In this document: positions 14,347 to 16,365 of the stretch, piece by piece | Layout: each line of letters begins with the position of its first letter | Position numbering within the stretch: position 1 is the first letter of the stretch | Source of the DNA: Dongia_A sp035274225 | GTDB taxonomy: Bacteria; Pseudomonadota; Alphaproteobacteria; Dongiales; Dongiaceae | Assembly (NCBI GenBank): GCA_035274225.1 | Contig: DATEOK010000341.1 | Span: forward strand, 1-16,365 | Direction: 5' to 3' | DNA length: 16,365 nucleotides | Notes under the pieces: generated by a model | The model's database searches: none | Told to the model about the DNA's origin: nothing | What the model saw: only the letters and a program-made list of their open reading frames with translations | Translations under genes and position numbers: made by a program

Positions 14347-15078
14347 ATGAGCGAGACTCGATCGATCGCCAAGCGCGAGCGGCAGCGACGGATTCTGGCG
14401 GCGCTGCGGGCCAGCAACGACCTTTGGATTCCAGGCATGGTGACGGCGCTCGACGATGTCCGGCACCTGCACGCAGAGGGGTTGGCTGAACGCGCCGCAA
14501 ACGCCGCCGATGCCAGCGCCGGCCCGATCGCTCAAGACCTCCCGGCAGTGCCGCAGCGGCAGCAGCTGGCGGCACTGGCCTTGAGCTTCGTGCGGCCGCA
14601 CATGGTCGTGATGATCGACGGCGGCGCCACCGCTCTCGACGTCGCGCGGCGCATGGCCCGCGCTGCGCAGCGCATCACGGTCATCACCAACAATCTGCCG
14701 GCCGCCACCCTGCTCAGCGCCAACCCGACCATCAGCGTCACCTTCTGTCCCGGGCGCTACGACGGCGACCGCGGCGTGGCCGGCGGCGCCGACACGGTCG
14801 ACTTCCTGCAGAAATTCCGGGCCAACCTCGCCATCCTCGGCGCCTGCGGCATCGACGCCAAGGGCCCGAGCAGCGGAAACGCCGATGCGGCGGCGATCAA
14901 GCGCGCGATGCTGGAGCGGGCGGAGGAGAATGTGCTGGTGCTGGATCACACCAAGTTGGACAGCCGGCATAGCCATACGGTCTGCCCCCTGGCCGAGATC
15001 GATCACCTGCTGTGCGATACCCGACCCGAGGGCGACCTGCGCAAGGCGCTGCTGCAGGCGAACGTCGACGTCAGCTAG
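14347..15078 (+). CDS. DeoR-like protein lacking the DNA-recognition helix
   Basis: This is a 243-residue protein with a normal DeoR sensor domain: VVMIDGGATALDVARRM, ITVITNNLPAATLL, FCPGRYDGDRGVAGG, LAILGACGIDAKGPSSGNADAAAIKRAML and VLVLDHTKLDSRH. The DNA-binding half is damaged. RRILAALRASNDLWIPGMVTALD (residues 14-36) runs straight into DVRHLHAEGLAER (37-49). Compared with the full-length DeoR protein at 7520-8299, eight residues equivalent to TSHETVRR are missing, exactly the turn and start of the recognition helix. The wing GGA is also replaced by ANAAD. The frame is intact, so this is an in-frame loss rather than a frameshift. It may be a decaying regulator, or a sensor acting by other means such as heterodimerisation. 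Its stop overlaps the convergent permease stop. Confidence 0.85.
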   Translation: MSETRSIAKRERQRRILAALRASNDLWIPGMVTALDDVRHLHAEGLAERAANAADASAGPIAQDLPAVPQRQQLAALALSFVRPHMVVMIDGGATALDVARRMARAAQRITVITNNLPAATLLSANPTISVTFCPGRYDGDRGVAGGADTVDFLQKFRANLAILGACGIDAKGPSSGNADAAAIKRAMLERAEENVLVLDHTKLDSRHSHTVCPLAEIDHLLCDTRPEGDLRKALLQANVDVS

Positions 15079-15887
15079 CGGCCGCGGTAGCCGAACTTGA
15101 CGAGGCCGGTGCGCATCAGCCCGTACATGACCGCGAACACGACGAACACGAAGAAGTTGACGAGCGCGGCGAGCGCGAACAGCTCCGGGCCCAATCCAAA
15201 GCGCAGCGAGCCCCACGCCACCGACGGCAAGGTCGGAATGGCGCCGAGATTGTAGAACGAGATCTCGAGGTTGTTGAACGCCAGAATGAAGCTGATGAGA
15301 TAGGCGCCGAGCAGCGAGGGCCAGATCGTCGGCAGCGTGATCTCCCAGAAGCAGCGCCAGGGCCGCGCGCCGAACACCATCGCCGCGTCGTCCATGTCCC
15401 AGTTATAGCGCACCAGCTGCGCCAGGATGATCAGGAACCCGAACGAGGTCCCCTGCACCGCGTTCGCCGCCATGGCGGAGAAGAGGTTGCCCGGCAGGCC
15501 GAGGACGCGTGCGTTGAAGGCGAGCACGGAGATGCCGATCAGCAGGTCGGCGACGAACAAGGGCGCGATGAACAGGAACAGCACCAGACCCCGGCGGCGC
15601 GAGCGGTAGCGCAGGACGCCGATGGCCCCCGCTCCAGCCAGCACGGTCGACAGCGCGGCGCTGCCGGCCGCCAGGGTCAGGCTGTTCGCCAGTGCTTCAC
15701 CATAGAGCGAGCTGGCGAACAGATCGTCATAGCCCGACAGGGTGAACGACGGCGGGAACGGCCACACGATGTCGGCGGCGAACGAGGTGTATATGACGTA
15801 GAGGATCGGCGCGTAGAGAAAGACGTAGATCGCCGCCAATCCGACCGACATCGAGACCGTGGCGACCTGGGCCCGCGGCGCGCTCAT
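15075..15887 (-). CDS. ABC transporter permease, PotC-like (third importer)
   Basis: This is a 270-residue inner-membrane permease, the downstream member of a pair. The first helix (about 14-36) is VGLAAIYVFLYAPILYVIYTS. A loop FPPSFTLSGYDDLFAS precedes the core helices, as is common in PotC-type subunits. The EAA-like loop is DMDDAAMVFGARPWRCFWEI followed by TLPTIWPS. The C-terminus KFGYRGR is basic and cytoplasmic. The ATG at 15887 overlaps the upstream permease stop as ATGA. The end overlaps the convergent DeoR-like gene by 4 bp. The ATPase and binding protein that would complete this importer are not in the window and presumably lie to the right. Confidence 0.93.
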   Translation of the reverse strand: MSAPRAQVATVSMSVGLAAIYVFLYAPILYVIYTSFAADIVWPFPPSFTLSGYDDLFASSLYGEALANSLTLAAGSAALSTVLAGAGAIGVLRYRSRRRGLVLFLFIAPLFVADLLIGISVLAFNARVLGLPGNLFSAMAANAVQGTSFGFLIILAQLVRYNWDMDDAAMVFGARPWRCFWEITLPTIWPSLLGAYLISFILAFNNLEISFYNLGAIPTLPSVAWGSLRFGLGPELFALAALVNFFVFVVFAVMYGLMRTGLVKFGYRGR

Positions 15888-16365
15888 TGGGTCATGGCTC
15901 CGGTGAAGCCGCTGCGCTTGAGGCGGATCGTCGGCTTGAGGGCGAGGATGACCAGCAGCGAGGCGCCGAACAGCGCCACGCCCATCGCCGAGCCGAGCGC
16001 CCAGGTGCCGGTCTCGCCGAACTGCTGCGCCAGGCTCATGCCGAACGAGGTCGCATCCGGCCCGCCGAGGAAGCGCGGCGTCAGCGCGTTAGCGAGGCAC
16101 GGGATGAAGACCAGGATCATGCCGATCGCGGTGCCGAGCCAGTTCAGCGGCCAGGTGATCTCGACGAACGCGCGCCAGGGTCTGGCGCCGTTGATTTTCG
16201 CGACCTCCAGCAGCTCGAAATTGAAGTTGACCAGCGACAGGTAGATCGCGGTCACCATGAAGGGGATGAAGAGGTAGACCAGCGCCAGGCCGGAGGCGAG
16301 CTGGGTATACATCAGGGCCTCGACCGGACCCAGTCCGATCATGCCCAGTGCCATGTTGATGAGTC
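15884..16365 (-). CDS. ABC transporter permease, PotB-like (partial, 5' end beyond right edge)
   Basis: This is the C-terminal part of a permease; about 159 residues are visible against about 290 expected. The open frame continues through the window edge (Leu-Ile-Asn precede the internal Met at 16354), so 16354 is not the start. Visible parts are a membrane stretch LALVYLFIPFMVTAIYLSL, the EAA loop ELLEVAKINGARPWRAFVEI followed by TWPLNW, two more helices, and a basic end KPTIRLKRSGFTGAMTQ. It overlaps its PotC-like partner by 4 bp. A run NALTPRFLGGPDATSFG between the last helices is typical of the PotB subunits. Confidence 0.9.
   Translation of the reverse strand, partial: LINMALGMIGLGPVEALMYTQLASGLALVYLFIPFMVTAIYLSLVNFNFELLEVAKINGARPWRAFVEITWPLNWLGTAIGMILVFIPCLANALTPRFLGGPDATSFGMSLAQQFGETGTWALGSAMGVALFGASLLVILALKPTIRLKRSGFTGAMTQ

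Noticed and set aside
14161..15216. Minus-strand open frame of 351 codons opposite the second DeoR-like gene
   Set aside because: It has antisense-like composition with no motifs, and the plus strand shows clear DeoR sensor motifs.

Overview
The window is GC-rich, tightly packed chromosomal or megaplasmid DNA. It is dominated by ABC importers, with ATGA start/stop overlaps and a Tat-type signal peptide. This style, and the mix of peptide-type and spermidine/iron-type importers with DeoR regulators, suggests an alphaproteobacterium, probably Hyphomicrobiales (rhizobial or Bradyrhizobium-like). That assignment is inference from gene style; no rRNA or other marker is present. No tRNA, rRNA, CRISPR array, transposase or phage gene was seen.

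Region 1 (about 1-8358, minus strand). A DeoR-family repressor gene (7520-8299) is followed by an operon read right to left: a large peptide-type solute-binding protein, two permeases, two ATPases, and a Cys-type sulfatase-superfamily hydrolase cut by the window edge. The hydrolase most resembles phosphonate monoester hydrolases. The last genes overlap by 4 bp or are separated by 3-4 bp. The promoter regions of the repressor gene and of the binding-protein gene each carry a 14-bp palindrome of the form TGACYA-N2-TRGTCA, which makes a simple autoregulated repressor circuit likely.

Region 2 (about 8376-14279). A divergent pair of transcription units starts from 13377-13586. Leftward runs an ATPase, two permeases, a Tat-exported binding protein and a cytoplasmic EEP-superfamily hydrolase (endonuclease/exonuclease/phosphatase fold). 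Rightward runs a TIM-barrel enzyme of uncertain function and then a second DeoR-type protein. The divergent region holds three exact TGTTGCA heptamers plus an inverted GCAACA.

Region 3 (about 14347-16365). The second DeoR-like protein has lost the eight residues that form the turn and start of the DNA-recognition helix, yet keeps its sensor domain. It meets a third ABC permease pair tail to tail; the two stop codons share CTAG. The rest of that third importer lies beyond the right edge.

Taken together this looks like a scavenging island. One importer is coupled to an ester hydrolase of the phosphonate/phosphodiester/sulfate type. A second is coupled to an EEP-type phosphoesterase and linked to a phosphate-binding-like TIM barrel. 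The regulators are of a family that usually senses phosphorylated sugars. The exact substrates cannot be read from the sequence.
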